64,000 bases of DNA from NCBI GenBank assembly GCA_039090855.1, contig CM077007.1, positions 12,635,515 to 12,699,514 on the forward strand. Direction: 5' to 3'. Shown in pieces: positions 50,871 through 62,734 of this stretch. Below the pieces are notes generated by a model that saw nothing but the letters and a program-made list of their open reading frames with translations, was not told the origin of the DNA and searched no databases. The stretch's first letter is position 1. Each line of letters starts with the position of its first letter. Source of the stretch: Macrothele yani (Eukaryota > Arthropoda > Arachnida > Araneae > Macrothelidae). The position numbers and the translations under genes were made by a program.

Positions 50871-52555
50871 TCAAGCTGAAGAAGAGGCAATATACTGTGA
50901 TTATAATCACAGTGCCCATTCCTCGGCCTGGGCGTTCGAGTGGACAAGCGTGAGAACCAGAGCTCAGTCCACTGCGCCGTAGGAGTGGCCCAATCCAAGT
51001 TACAGCGTCTCCAGATGACCACTGCATCATATTCCTGATCAGATGGAATTAGAAAGCAATAGTACCTGGTCTGCATTCAGACCTCATGGCAGACACGGAA
51101 AGCTACGTGTTCGTCTCTATCATGACTAGAAGGTACCATAACTTTGGGCATTATGGCAACAAACTTGCTGTATGCCTACCATTATGTGTCAACCACATCT
51201 GCGTCTCCTTCAGACGAAGTAAAGATCATTGCGATTGCACTGTTATCAGTTTCGTAATGTCTGGTTCACGGATAAGTGGCATCTTTCTTTGAATGGACAG
51301 CACATACGTATTAGTCTGGCGGTACATCCCACATAACATAATTGAAATGCTTTTCTCGGTGGAAGTGTGACAGGGTTTTACTAGGGACCGAACCGACCTA
51401 CACATTTATTCCAAAGTTTTAGGTATATCTGCCGTAAAGTAACGAGATGAGATTTCACAATTTCTATGTTAGGTAGTATGCCCGTTCAATTGGGTTAGAT
51501 TTTATCCTAATGAGTGGTAGCACACGTTTCAACAGAGCTAACGTTGTTCACTTATACCTTCAAGTATAAGAGATATAACGAAAGGAGTAGCCTGCACTTT
51601 CACCCGATCTCAATCCCGCTAAATATATCTGAGTACTGCTGTTCCCTAGCCCTTTTCATGAACCTCTGAACCTAAAGGTAGTTCTCATTCGCCATTGGAT
51701 ATTGTTTCTTCTCCACTCACTGGATAGGGAGAAAGCCAGCGGCTGAGGTTAAGACACATGTTATATAGTAAAGCCTCTAGCTGTGCGTAAGACTCATTGT
51801 AGAGTAAAGCCTCTAACTGAGGGTAAGCTTCATTAGTACTAAACCTCCATCACTTCCAGAGGGATATTCTTGTTAATTTTAAAAGTTTTGTCAATTCAGA
51901 AATATGTTTTGTAAACGAAACCCTCACCTCACTATTTCGAGGCTGTGTTTTTGAGGCATGAGCTCGTCATTTTATACGTGCCTGCGTTGCCACACACTTG
52001 CGAATATATATATACCCTTTACATCGATGCATCACGATATGAAGTTTGACGAAAGCTGGTTAATTGCGTACATTTTCTTGATCTTGATGAACATTTGACG
52101 GGCAGTTTGCCATGAAAATTCTACATTTACCATAATTTTCCGTAACTTATCACATTGAACACAGTTATCGTTCAAGATAAAGCAAGCGACGTGTTGAAAA
52201 TTTCATACTTTTCGATAATGAATATGCGATTACAGGCTTGCCCTCTTCTTTTGAAGACTGATAGTTCTGTTTAGTTCTTTTTCAATTCATAGGTTTAACT
52301 ACACAACTCAAAAAGGATTTTACACGCATAACTCAAAATTAATTCGTCATACGTTTCCTGTTGGAAGAGACTAACATTTGCAGAATGGTCTCTAATATAA
52401 AGATCACTGTTATTTAGTAAAGATCTTTTTGTGAAAAGCCATTACTCTTATTACATATTTTCTAATTTAGATTCTGCCTAGTAAATGCAGAAGTTGGGTT
52501 TTCACAATAAATGCGATGAGTTACTTTAGGTATCCACAGATACCTTGCTAAAAGG
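50871..52555. other. Unassigned DNA
   Basis: No coding region recognised. A short direct repeat 'agtaaagcctcta' occurs near 51766 and 51801. Confidence 0.4.
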
Positions 52556-52563
52556 AAATGCCA

Positions 52564-52793
52564 TATTATAATGTGGAAGAAATATTCCTCTCATAATGAG
52601 TGGAAAATACGTCTTGATAATTAACACAACAATGAGACATCGCTGAATTGACTGTATTTACTGTTCTTCACGTAATACCAATCAAACCAGGAAAGAACAG
52701 TAAATACAGTCAATTCAGAGATGTCTGACTGATGTGTTAATAATCATGACGTATTTTCCACGTATTATGAGAGGAATATTTCTTCCACATTAT
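52564..52793. repeat. Fold-back repeat (~100-bp arms)
   Basis: Arms about 52564-52663 and 52693-52793 are reverse complements with some mismatches: 'gtggaagaaatattcctctc' / 'gagaggaatatttcttccac', and 'gaattgactgtatttactgt' / 'acagtaaatacagtcaattc'. The spacer is about 30 bp. The inner sequence is found a third time at 53009-53054 after a tRNA-like domain, so the arms probably come from a SINE 3' region inserted as an inverted pair. Confidence 0.8.
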
Positions 52794-52916
52794 ATGCTTG
52801 GACGACTGGTGATATGCTTAACAACGCTAGATGGCAGCACAGTTGCTTCGATTAAGAATGCTGTCGGACTACTTTCCGATGCTCTTAACACTCAGATACT
52901 TGTGACTTTCTCGTTC

Positions 52917-53060
52917 TGGATGGTGTAACGGTTATCATACTCGAACGGTAATCGGGAGATGCGGTTTCGATTCCCGCCACAGGGAGATGAAATTTTCATA
53001 TGTGATTAGTATTACGTGAAGAACAGTAATTACAGTCAATTCAGAGATGTCTGTTTCCTG
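52917..53060 (+). mobile_element. SINE E, tRNA-derived
   Basis: A tRNA-like domain (52917-52985: 'tggtgtaacggttatca' box A, 'cggtttcgattcccgcc' box B) is followed by a short body 'atgaaattttcatatg' and the 3' part 'acgtgaagaacagtaattac', shared with the adjacent fold-back. Same head type as the core of the inverted repeat at 29.4 kb. Confidence 0.7.
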
Positions 53061-55212
53061 TGGAAGTAGTGATCGATACAGAAAATAATGTCACCAGTAA
53101 AAGCAAGGTACTATACAGTATGTCGAACTGTGTTACTGCTTTCGGGAACGGAGACAAATAGGAATGACACACACACAAAACACCGTTGTCACCGTATATT
53201 ATGTTTGACATCGTGATTTTGTACATACTGTATGTACTGCTTGCTCCCATTGCTTCCCGGCATTTTGTATTAATATGCAGAAAAGTATATGCCCCAAAAC
53301 AGAGTGCTTCTGGAAAACAGCACTGGAATATTGGAACACTGGGTGTGAGAATGTGACAGTGCGTGACCCCGATTGAAGAACTTTAGCCTAAGGGTAAAGT
53401 TCTTATGATCGTGACCCTTCTGGAATAATAAAAATATGTAGACTTAAAGAAAAACTTTAAACACAACCACATGAATTCTATATATTTCTTTCTCGTGTGA
53501 AATAAATTATGCTAAGTTGATTTCTTTGTTTAATTTATTGATAATAGTTGTTCATCAAAATGACTCACCTGCAATTGAATGAAATTAATCGTGATCTGTT
53601 TGACATGTCACCATACATGATCAAATTCCATTTGGAAATTTATTCCCTTTTATGTGTTGAAGTTTTGTGAAGTTAAACTGAACATAAGTTTTCTATACAT
53701 GAGTTGAAGTTTTATTTTACTCGTAATATTAGATCCAAAGCATTTACAACCTACGATCATTCGTTTTACTTTTAAGAGCTTTGTCAATTCAGAAAAAAAA
53801 AATGACTGAGGAACATTTTTATTGAAATTAATTCTTTAATCAGCTGGGAAACGAATTAACTCGGGGTAAGCAAAATCGGCTGAAATCAGCTGAACGAATA
53901 CATTTGCTGTCTAAGAAGTGGGCCGAACTCGACAGGAACGAGTGAACCTGCACATCAGGAAATGCTGCTTTTCCCTTAGGTTTTCATTCAAAGTTGTCAT
54001 TTGGGAATCATTTTCCTTAATTCTTCCTGTAATGTTATCTTTTGTCCTGAAAATATACTACAAAAATGGTGAAACCTAAGAAAGGAGAGAACATAAATTT
54101 AAGTAACTTGCTTCTACCCAGTGGCATGATGTCCGTGTCAGGAGTACTACTAGCCCTTCCCAATCATTCCCTGGGCCATGGAGCAGAGAGTAAAGCACTA
54201 TAAGGGAATCTGACTATAGGCTATAAGACTAAGGACCAAGGGAGCACTTACGACCAGCGATAGATATGTAGTCGGTGCTGCTGAGATGAGAGAGGGAAAA
54301 TAATAGTTTTACCATAGCTTTCGTACATCCCGGCCACTATGTGAACGCTTCTTTTTGAGGAGCGCACAACATTTTGGGCACCACTTAGCTAAAGTACATT
54401 GGATGCTTAAAGGTAGATTTGAGCATTCTGCTGAAACAATAAAACTTCCACTGGTTCCATTTAAGATTCAGCCGCTCCAGTTAACCATTCCATGAGAAAT
54501 GAATGCCACAACTACTTTTCGAACAGAAATTTAAAAGGCAGAGAAAACTGAGAATATAACTTTTGGCTACATACTAGCGAAATACCAAATTTCGTTGAGA
54601 TGGAATATGCACATCCGTATACCTCAAACAGTGTTTAAACTTTTGACATCATATTTGAGTTTAAGTCCTTTGAGATAAACTTATCAATTTCCGCGCAGAC
54701 ATCCCTCTATTCCTCCGAAATTCTAATAATAGCTTTTCCTGCAACGGATATACGAAGCACAAGTGCTTCTAAATCATCTCATGCAGATCATCTCTTACCA
54801 AGAACAATTTTGAACTCGTTCCGTCACGTAAAGCAACATCTGGAGGCTTTTATCTTTTACGATAAACTCAGCGGAGTGGAGTGAGAGTCATCTCTTAAAT
54901 CACTTCAATCCTGAACAACGATATTGCCTCCTTTGTGAACTACAGTTTCTAACAGAGATAACATTATCATCTTCTTGAGTACTATAGAACATCGTCCAGA
55001 GAGTGCGCCACATAATGCGATACTAAAATACATGAATGTTCCACTATTGCAAAACATTTCACAAACATCAAACATGCAAAAATCTCACGCATTTCCCTTT
55101 TTTGAGGTATATGTGTTTCATACATATATAGAATATTGACATAAGTACTGAAATGCACCCGGAGAAGCATCATAAGGGAACTACCACAAAATGATGCTGC
55201 AAAAGAACTGGG
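53061..55212. other. Unassigned DNA
   Basis: No recognisable gene. A ~47-bp segment (53962-54008, 'atgctgcttttcccttaggt...') recurs at 55866-55910, indicating an unclassified dispersed repeat. Confidence 0.4.
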
Positions 55213-55432
55213 GCCGCACCGGTGGCGCAGTAGTTTAAGGGATGGTTTCTGATAATTCGTCCGAGGTGGGTTCGGGTTCGAATCCCGGTGAGGCATAGAT
55301 GTTATGTTTGTCTTACGGCGTTGGCTCTTCCCCTTCTGAACCAGTGGCCCTAAATTAGGGACGGACGACTGCTTATAGCCCATTGAGTTGCTCACGGTGG
55401 TCGTTAAACATCAAATAAAAAAAAAAAAAAAG
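55213..55432 (+). mobile_element. SINE A, near full length
   Basis: 'gccgcaccggtggcgcagtag' (box A), 'gggttcgaatcccggtgagg' (box B), body with 'ccctaaattagggacggacg', and 'gtggtcgttaaacatc' with an A16 tail. Confidence 0.92.
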
Positions 55433-57141
55433 ATCTAGGTCATTAGTTCCAAGATTATGATCCACGATACATCTCCATGTGGTACACGCTGTTAATCTAT
55501 AACTGTCCATACCTTTTCCTAAAGTTTGATTGGAAATTCACCGTTCAGTATAATTTTTTTGTCAGCTTAGCGATGGTTCGCAGTTTTCTCATCAATAAAA
55601 GTCGTTACTTCCAACATGGACTAAATCAAAATTTATTTTTAATGCAACTTGTAATTGATCTTTTTTGCTGTTCTTCTCCGCAGCGTTTTTAAAAAATATT
55701 TTTTCCCTTTGATACGAAACTTGTGATAATTATTAAAATATGCAAAGTGATAAATGTTTGTATTACCGATGATTTTACTTTACCTAGTTAAGGCAATCAT
55801 AATACATTTATATGTGGCCTTGTATATGTCTATACAGTAGCTCATTTACACAAAACAACTTTCTCATGCTGCTTTTCCCTTAGGTTTTCATTTAAAGTTG
55901 TCATTTGGAATGGTTTTCAAATATATGTACGTACACAATAGGTATCTACCTTTATACGCATGTGAAAAAGCTATTTTATAAAATGATTTTTGTGTACACA
56001 AAATATTCTTCAAATAAGCGCAAGATAACATGTAGATATAACCAGGAAGGCTAAAATTAAATAAAAGACAATCATTTATCACTACACATATTTATTTTTA
56101 TCATTGTCTTAAATTTCAGATTAAAATAATTATGAAGTATTTCTTTTAATATTACGTACACTGCTTAACATTGAAATTACCGTACCTAGAATTTGCCAAA
56201 CAAGCCGAAAGTCACTAGAGACACAAAAATGGAGGCGGAAAATTCATGATTACATTTCCAAAGGAGTGCATCAGTTTGAAAGGATACAAGTCAGGATCAC
56301 GTGACAGCAGTCAATACCTTGTTGTGCAGTGCAATCAGATAGACGGCACGGCATGGAGAGATACAGCCCTTTAACATCTAACGATTATATTGTCCAAAAT
56401 GCCCGTACATGCAGACGTCCATGGCAGCCCGAAACGTCCGTCTGTATGAATAGAATTCCTTACCCCCACATGGTCTTTGAATTTGACGGTATCTGCGTGA
56501 TTAGCAGAATTCACTCTCAATCAGCATTGTACTAAACAAACAAGTGCGCCAAGTGTTGGTTTCTCCCAGGACGATATCATTCACTCTCATGATATCGCAT
56601 TCCTTCTCCGTGGAAGAATTTATCAATTGATGTCCGGAAATACCCGAAGGTCGATGCATATTAAGCCTACAGGTCGAAAGTTTTGCGTGGTGACCCTGCA
56701 CCAATCCTTTTTTTTTTTCTTAACGTGTAAAAGGGGGAACAAAAATTTGAAAAGTAGTAACAGACAGCTTCTAACGCTATGGTATTATGGGCAATATACA
56801 ATTTTAGTGTTCTGATAGTTTAATGGTTAATGGTGCTTTGGAGTATTTGGAACCACGCAACATTTACCTGATTACCTAATTCAGAAATATTCTGAAGAGA
56901 CCAAAGAGAGGTTGCAAACGTCTTCCAGTTAGATCTCATATATGTTCAATGGGTGGTAGTTCCGGAGTTCTCGCTGGACATAGGCAATGTATCCTTATCA
57001 GACACGCTCGAGAGGTGTAAGCTTTGTGTGCTCGAGCTTTATTTTAAAGGCTGGAAAACGGCCTTCTGGATGCCACTAATTAATGACGTCAGCACAGGTT
57101 GCAAAATATCATCCCCTTATCCCCGGCTGTCACAGTGACAG
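55433..57141. other. Unassigned AT-rich DNA
   Basis: No gene assigned. A 9-bp-stem hairpin (cgatatcat / atgatatcg) is at 56572-56597. The segment 56830-57140 may be a decayed continuation of the Tc1 relic to its right, but I cannot identify the DDE motif in it. Confidence 0.4.
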
Positions 57142-57680
57142 TTATACGTATCTAAGGTGACAGATTGTCGTTACAAATGCCAACTGACATGAGGATGACG
57201 AATTGACGAGCAATGTACTGCTCGCAGGAAACAGCTGGGTCCTCCCACTGGCCACGTAATCACCATAGGTGGACTCCACGATCGTTGGCACAGAGGGAGA
57301 ATTGAGACGTATCGCTGAACACGACATGGAGATATTTTTGTTGCTATGCATCTCTAATATTTTCCTAGCTCAACGATATCCTGTGGTCAATGGAAGTCGA
57401 CGCAATGGCTGCCGGGAATGCTAACTTGCATTCGCCAATCTTTGGGTCACTATCAAGGTCATGACTGAATATCCATAGTCAACGCTGCAGCCTGTCGAAT
57501 GCTATCTACAGTAGCTTGTGGGTCTACAATTGCGTGGTGACGAATTCTCCAATAGATGCGTGCGTACTGACGTTCGCCTAATTGTACCGGTCCCGCTTCG
57601 GAGATTAGAGGCATCCTCTTGCAAACAGCCTTCAACTCTTCTGGCATCACAATGTTAATGAACGCGATTTTGACCAACCA
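57142..57680 (-). pseudogene. Tc1-type transposase relic
   Basis: On the minus strand 'HVVFSDTSQFSLCANDRGVH' (about 57333-57274) matches the first catalytic strand of Tc1 (V-L-F-S-D-E-S-R-F-S-L) with Glu-to-Thr next to the Asp. It is followed by 'QWEDPAVSCEQYIARQF' and 'VGICNDN'. Upstream HTH-region sequence is frameshifted. No ends found; C-terminal motifs not recognised. Confidence 0.6.
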
Positions 57681-57924
57681 AATTCAGGGAAGCCTACGTT
57701 CCTTTCATTCGCAAACGTGCACATTCCCTTGCCTTCCTCCCTATGACACGGAGCTCATGACACGACATAGCTTCAGGAGCTCGAGTCTGCTCTTTTATCT
57801 AAAGAAAATCATATGCGATTGGTTTCTTGCTCAAATCATTTGCATATCCTACCTGCCTGCATACACCTGGTACGTTACATATCGATGCGCTCACTCCTGC
57901 CGTGTGGGGCGCTGTCGATATTCA

Positions 57925-58500
57925 GCAGTGTGTATCATCATCATCATTGTCAACCATTATCAATCCACTGCTGGACGAAGGTCTCTCCAAGCCTCTTCCA
58001 CATTGGTCTGTCTTGTGCCAGTGTCCTCCAGGTTACTTTCGCATAATTTCGAATTTCATCCACCCATCTCCCATGTGATCTTCTTCTGAGTCTTTTCCTG
58101 TCCCTTGGAATCCAATCTAAAATTTCGGCTGTCCATCGATGGTATGATCTGTCCTTCTGGCAGTATGTCCAGCCCATTGTCATTTCAGGGGTTTAACTCT
58201 GATAATGATGTCTTCCACTCTTGTCATTTTTCGGATCTACGAGTTCCTCCTCTTATCTCTCCTGGTTACACCAAGCATGCACCTCTCCATGCTACTTTGA
58301 GTTGTCTGCAGCCTTTGTATATCTCTTTAAGTTAAGGTCCACGTCTCTGCACCATACGTAAGCACAAGAAGAATGCATTGATTAAACACTTTTCTTTTAA
58401 GACATAATGGCATATTGCTCTTGCAAATTATGCTGTTTCTTCCAAAAGCTCCCCAGGCTAGTTTTTTATGCCGATTAATTTCTTCATCAATGTGACCACT
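57925..58500 (-). mobile_element. 5'-truncated non-LTR retrotransposon (LINE, RTE/BovB-like), 3' end
   Basis: The minus strand encodes the familiar C-terminal signature after the RT: W-x-G-H...R..D and 'WTAEILDWIPRDRKRLRRRS' then 'GRWVDEIRNYAKVTWRTLAQ' and 'DRPMWKRLGETF' (58183-57950, open). It is followed by a (gat)n-like 3' tail (tcatcatcatcat at 57926-57940 on the plus strand). The RT and endonuclease are missing through 5' truncation, the usual outcome of target-primed reverse transcription. Clade assignment is tentative. Confidence 0.82.
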
Positions 58501-58534
58501 TGATATCAGCAGTGTGTATATGAGACCGAAACTG

Positions 58535-58640
58535 AAATTCTCTCACATTCGCGAAACTAAAATTCTTTCACATTCACGAAGACTGAAATTCTTTCACATT
58601 CGCAAAAATTAAGTTCTTTTACATTCGCGAAACTCCAAAA
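58535..58640. repeat. Four-copy ~27-bp tandem repeat
   Basis: 'gaaattctttcacattcgcg' and variants repeat four times head to tail. Confidence 0.9.
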
Positions 58641-58774
58641 TGTGTATTTATTTTGCTGCTTTCTTGGTTAGAGGTTCGCTCGAATTACACGTACAAAAAT
58701 TTACATGAGGATTTTTAATGGGTGCCCGCAGCCTCCTGGCATTTTCAGATGACGTTTTAAAGAGTTACGTGTTG

Positions 58775-58852
58775 TAAGAGAGATAGAAGAGAAAGACAGA
58801 GAAAGAGAGAGAAGAGAAAGACAGAGAAAGAGAGAGAAGAGAAAGACAGAGA

Positions 58853-58888
<36 letters not shown>

Positions 58889-58925
58889 AGAGAAAGACAG
58901 AGAAAGACAGAGAGAGAGTGAGAGT
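58775..58925. repeat. GA-rich microsatellite
   Basis: Alternating 'gagagagagag' and 'gagaaagacagagaaa' motifs, purine-only for about 140 bp. Confidence 0.95.
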
Positions 58926-59525
58926 GCAGTAAACATGGTGTACAGTTTCAGCAGAACGGAACGCACAACAGATATTAACGCCTTCAAAGGTTAACAGTCT
59001 GTTGGATGTCATATTTTAGGACAGAGCATAAAGTGGATTTAAGATCACAACAGAGCAAAGCACTTTACGAGAATGGTCTTTGAAGGAAATTTTCAAAGTG
59101 GAATTTCGGAATAGGAGACCACGTACTTTCACCGAAACCATACTGAGGACTGAATCACATGTTATCAAGCAATCTCTGAAAAAAGTTTGAAACGAAATCA
59201 TCCAGCAGGTCAAAGATCGTATTGCAGGTAGCATTAATATGTCTACAATGTGCAGAAAGTTCTAGCCAGTGAATTTCTAAAGGACGAGCCGTTGTCCAAA
59301 AACTGAGCTGAAATGGACGTTTTGTAGCAATTGATTGTTTTACGTTTTCATTGGAAGAAAAGAACTGGATCTTCAGTGCGAGCCCGACGAGAGATACGAA
59401 GAATATTGAATCGTCACAACACTAAAACATCGTGATAGAAGTACGAGGATAATCCTAAAAGTAATGTCAGACTGCTAGTATCTCATGTAATATGTATTAA
59501 CTCATGTATTTGGGAATATAAACTA
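58926..59525. other. Unassigned, possible transposase debris
   Basis: Frames around 59060-59270 ('RRPRTFTETILRTESHVIKQ', with stops) look vaguely like a Tc1/mariner linker and HTH, and 'gaggataatcctaaaagtaatgtc' near 59448 looks like a mariner end, but neither can be completed. Confidence 0.35.
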
Positions 59526-60886
59526 CACTCACGGACAACATCTAGAAGAAAACATGTTACAACCGCGAAACTTTGCAAATATTAAGAGTGTGTGCTGGTA
59601 TGCAAATGATCCACGTTTGGTGCGATTGCGCATGAACGCACACCCCGTGGTGGCGCTGAAAGCACGAACCAGCAGCCTTATAAACTGGCGCGTAGTTGAT
59701 GCCCCATGAAAGCAAAAAAAAAAAAAAAAAAAATAAATACCGGCCGAAGCAAGCAAGAGCATAGAGTGACAAGAATGCCGGGTAGACGCCAGAGACGTCG
59801 ATTTACGCAACTTACGGACTTTGAGAGAGGCCTGATCATCGGGTTCAAAACTGCAGGGTGGTCGTCGCGCCGTATATCCCGTCACGTGGATCGTTCTGAC
59901 CATACAGTCCGACTGTGGGATCAGTCGACACGTGACGGCACTGCCACACGGCGGAGTGGCTCCAAACGGATCTGGAGGACCACCGGTAGAGGGGATCGAC
60001 GGATCGTGTGCCACGCACGAGCAGATCCCACAGGGACCTGGTCCACTATAAAGGCAGATGTAGCTGCTCCTGTGAGCCCACGTATCATTTCCTGACTCCT
60101 CGAGGAAGCAAATCTTCAATCCCAGCGCACCTTAACACCGTGGATAATCGACGGGCTCTGTTTACATTAGTGCCAGGCCAGAGCGATGTGGAATGCCACA
60201 AACTGGTGACGTTTGGTGTTTGGTACTGGGTGTCGCTTTGGTTTGGGGGCAGATGATCAACTTTGTTTTGGAGCGCTACACCACCTCCACTGCAGGCATT
60301 ATGGTCTGGGGAGCCATTGACTACGATAGCTGATAAGCTCTAGTAGTGGTACGTGGATCATCGACGGGCCAGCGGTATGTGGATGAGATCCTACGGCCCC
60401 ATGTGATCCCATTCCTGGCCGGGATTCCAGGCAAGCTGCACCAGCAGGATAATTCCCGCCTGCACAAGGCTTGGATTGCCCAGGACTGCTTACGTCATAT
60501 CCAGACACTTTCATGGTCTGCCGGTCCCCGGACATGTCCCATATAGAGCACGTGTAGGACCAGTTACAACGCCAGCTGCCGCCGTGCCGCACTATCCGGG
60601 ATTTGGGACACACTGTTCAACACGTGTGTGGACTAGTCTGCCGTAGGACAACATCAGGCGCCTGTTCGTCTCCATGGCGGACCGTATTGCAGCACGTACC
60701 GTCGCATGAGGCGGTGCGACGTGCTATTGAAGATAACCGGACTGTGTGCCACAGATCCCTCTGTAATTGTTCTGCAGCTCTGTTTTTGCCATCATGTGTA
60801 TCGTTCATCTGTATCATTACGTCCATAAAATTCCAGTTCAATCCGATGCTTCCTTCTTGATGCGCAAATTTCAGTGTCCGTGAGTG
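59526..60886 (+). mobile_element. Tc1-type transposon (fourth subfamily) with TA duplications
   Basis: Short TIR cactcacggaca at 59526 and, complementary, from 60886 (tgtccgtgagtg). TA at 59524-59525 and 60887-60888. 1,361 bp. Carries an A18 run at 59710-59731 upstream of the transposase. Confidence 0.9.
59775..60780 (+). pseudogene. Tc1 transposase, degraded
   Basis: The N-terminus is clear: MPGRRQRRRFTQLTDFERG, then an HTH 'WSSRRISRHVDRSDHTVRLW' and a second helical region ending in a stop at 60095. Beyond that, motifs are scattered over frames: 'HYGLGSH' for the V-M-V-W-G strand (near 60297), 'LHQQDNSRLHKAWIAQD' with catalytic Asp 2 (about 60437-60487), and the 'SPDMSHIEH' box (near 60530) reached only after a frameshift. 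At least four lesions. Confidence 0.85.
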
Positions 60887-60899
60887 TATATTACACGAG

Positions 60900-61263
60900 T
60901 TTGCTAATAACTCATGTATTTGGAAACATTTACATATTAGTTTCTATAAATATAAATTAACTTTCTTAGTAAATGTATACCTTTCTGAGTTGATATTGAT
61001 GATTGCAAAAACTGGATATTTGTCTAAAGTTCTAAAGTAAAGAGCTGTTATCGTGTGTTTGGAACTGGAAGGTTTCAAGGCGACGGTATTCCATATGGGG
61101 CTGAAAATTTAAAACAAGTCACTCCAGCCAAGAAAAAAAGTGCAACGGTCGGCATCAGCTACACCAGAAGACGGATGAAGAGGTTTCAACAGTCGCTGAC
61201 TAAAAACGAAGTGAAAAGCAAATAATAATAAGGAACCATACACCAACTATACTTAAAATAGAA
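60900..61263. other. Unassigned DNA
   Basis: A repeated phrase 'aactcatgtatttgg' occurs on both sides of the preceding Tc1 element (59500 and 60909). Nothing else recognised. Confidence 0.35.
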
Positions 61264-62169
61264 CAAGGGTTGTACCGAAAGTAATGCAAATGTAGGCATA
61301 ACTTTTTTATTAACTGAGAGAGGTCGTTCAAATTGTACATGTTGATAGAGTAACTCTTCCTCCATAATAACCCTTCTTCTTCGTTGCAGATTTGAAGGAG
61401 AGAAGGGTGAAAGTCTGCTCTGATCTGCTGGAAGAGTTTGAAGCTAATGAAGTCACGTTTGATTTGGATCTGGTGACAGGGGATGAATCGTGGGAGAATC
61501 TTTACGATCTGGAAACGAAGAATCAATCCATGGAATGGTATCACACCCCTTCACCAAGGCCTAAAAATTTCAAGAGCCAGTGTGATCAGCACAGAAAATC
61601 ATGGTGACTGTTTTGGGGATGACAGGGGTGTCATTCTCCTTGATTTTCTGTAACGTGGCCGTACCGTGACCAGCGAGCGGTACATTGAGACACTCAAAAT
61701 CTTAGAAAAGCCATAAGAAGGACGAGACCGGACAAGAATTTGAAAAGGATCCATATTCACCATGACAATGCACGGTCACACATATATTTGCCAACAAATC
61801 AGACGATCAGCAAATTAGGCTGGTCGGTGGTCTCCCATCCACCATACAGCCCAGATCTGGCGCCCTCAGACTTCCACCTGTTCGGTCCAATGAAGGACAG
61901 TCTTCGGGAACAACGATTTGATGACATAGACAAAATGAAAGTGGCCGTGACGAAGTGGGTACAACAGTCCACACCTGAATTTTTTCAAAGAGAATTCGAG
62001 AATTGGGTTCAACGATGGCGCAAATGCATCGCTTGTGAAGGAGACTCTGTTGAGTAGTACCTTTGTATAGAGAAAAAGCTACTCTACCAACATATGCAAT
62101 TTGAACGACATCTGTCAGTTAATGAAAAAAGGTATGCCCACTTTTGCATTACTTTCGGTACAACCCTCG
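61264..62169 (+). mobile_element. mariner transposon, internally deleted
   Basis: Long TIRs: 'agggttgtaccgaaagtaat' then 'gcataacttttttattaact' at the left (61266 on) and the complementary, slightly different order at the right (to 62169). Similarity extends about 80 bp and includes 'tcgttcaaatt'. TA follows on the right (62170-62171); the left TA is mutated. At 906 bp it is shorter than a full mariner (about 1.3 kb); the N-terminal HTH half is missing. Confidence 0.9.
61392..62057 (+). pseudogene. mariner transposase (DD34D), C-terminal two-thirds
   Basis: No Met start is evident; the frame opens with KERRVKVCSDLLEEFEA. 'FDLDLVTGDESWENLYD' contains catalytic Asp 1, followed by 'NQSMEWYHTPSPRPKNFKSQ'. 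A frameshifted stretch (about 61600-61735) separates this from 'RIHIHHDNARSHIYLP' (Asp 2) and 'VVSHPPYSPDLAPSDFHLFG'. The third Asp is exactly 34 residues after Asp 2, the mariner D34D hallmark. It ends 'QRWRKCIACEGDSVE' at 62057. All three catalytic Asp residues are present. Confidence 0.92.
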
Positions 62170-62189
62170 TATAACTGTACTAGTACTCC

Positions 62190-62720
62190 GAATTTCTTGG
62201 CGTAGAATAGAAATAAAAGTTTCCAAGCTTTCACACATCAACCAGATGGCGTTTTCAAAGAAGGTAGACAACAAACTGCAAACTGAATCATAGAACACTT
62301 CAACAATTTGAACGCGGTGACTGGACTAGACAATAAATGAATAGATGCAAATGTGATTATGCATTCGCAGAAATAATGAGTCATGTTGGTTGTGCACGCG
62401 GTACCATGGGAAAATACGTAGCATTATTTGAAGAATTGATTCCAAATGCGTGGCGACTCTAGAGAGACGCTATCATTGCAAGCCTCGCTGTTGGTTATGA
62501 TTTCTAAGGTTTCGCGAATGGCAGTAGATGTGGCTGTGGAGTTGGAAGCTAATTTCCTTATATAATTCTACATAGGATAAGAGGACTTGAACTTGACCTC
62601 TCTGGATAGGGCAGTTGTCATTTTCCGTCTTTTGTATCAATTTTATTTTCGTTTATTCAAATTCTAAACGAATGTGTGGTCATTCCGATGTAGTAACACC
62701 TGGAGCCGTCCGGAAGTGAA
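62190..62720 (-). pseudogene. Penelope-like fragment (same family as 33.4 kb), inverted
   Basis: The minus strand shows 'GSRCYYIGMTTHSF'-like GIY-YIG coding (near 62710-62670), then 'KMTTALSREVK', 'IRETLEIITNSEACNDSVSL' (about 62521-62460), and a 3' end with 'gccatctggttgatgtg.gaaagctt' (62225-62252) and 'tttatttctattctacgcc'. It matches the 33440-34170 fragment in order but is more damaged (deletions and stops). Both lack RT. Confidence 0.82.
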
Positions 62721-62734
62721 AGGCCTTCAGCTTC

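Noticed and set aside
57925..58500. Host gene exon encoding a basic WD/RNA-binding-like peptide
   Set aside because: The W..GH...R, WTAEILDWIPRDRK and RWVDEI spacing is the usual C-terminal signature of LINE polyproteins, and a simple-repeat tail follows.
58775..58925. Regulatory GAGA-factor site cluster
   Set aside because: It is a simple purine microsatellite with no promoter nearby; nothing supports a regulatory role.
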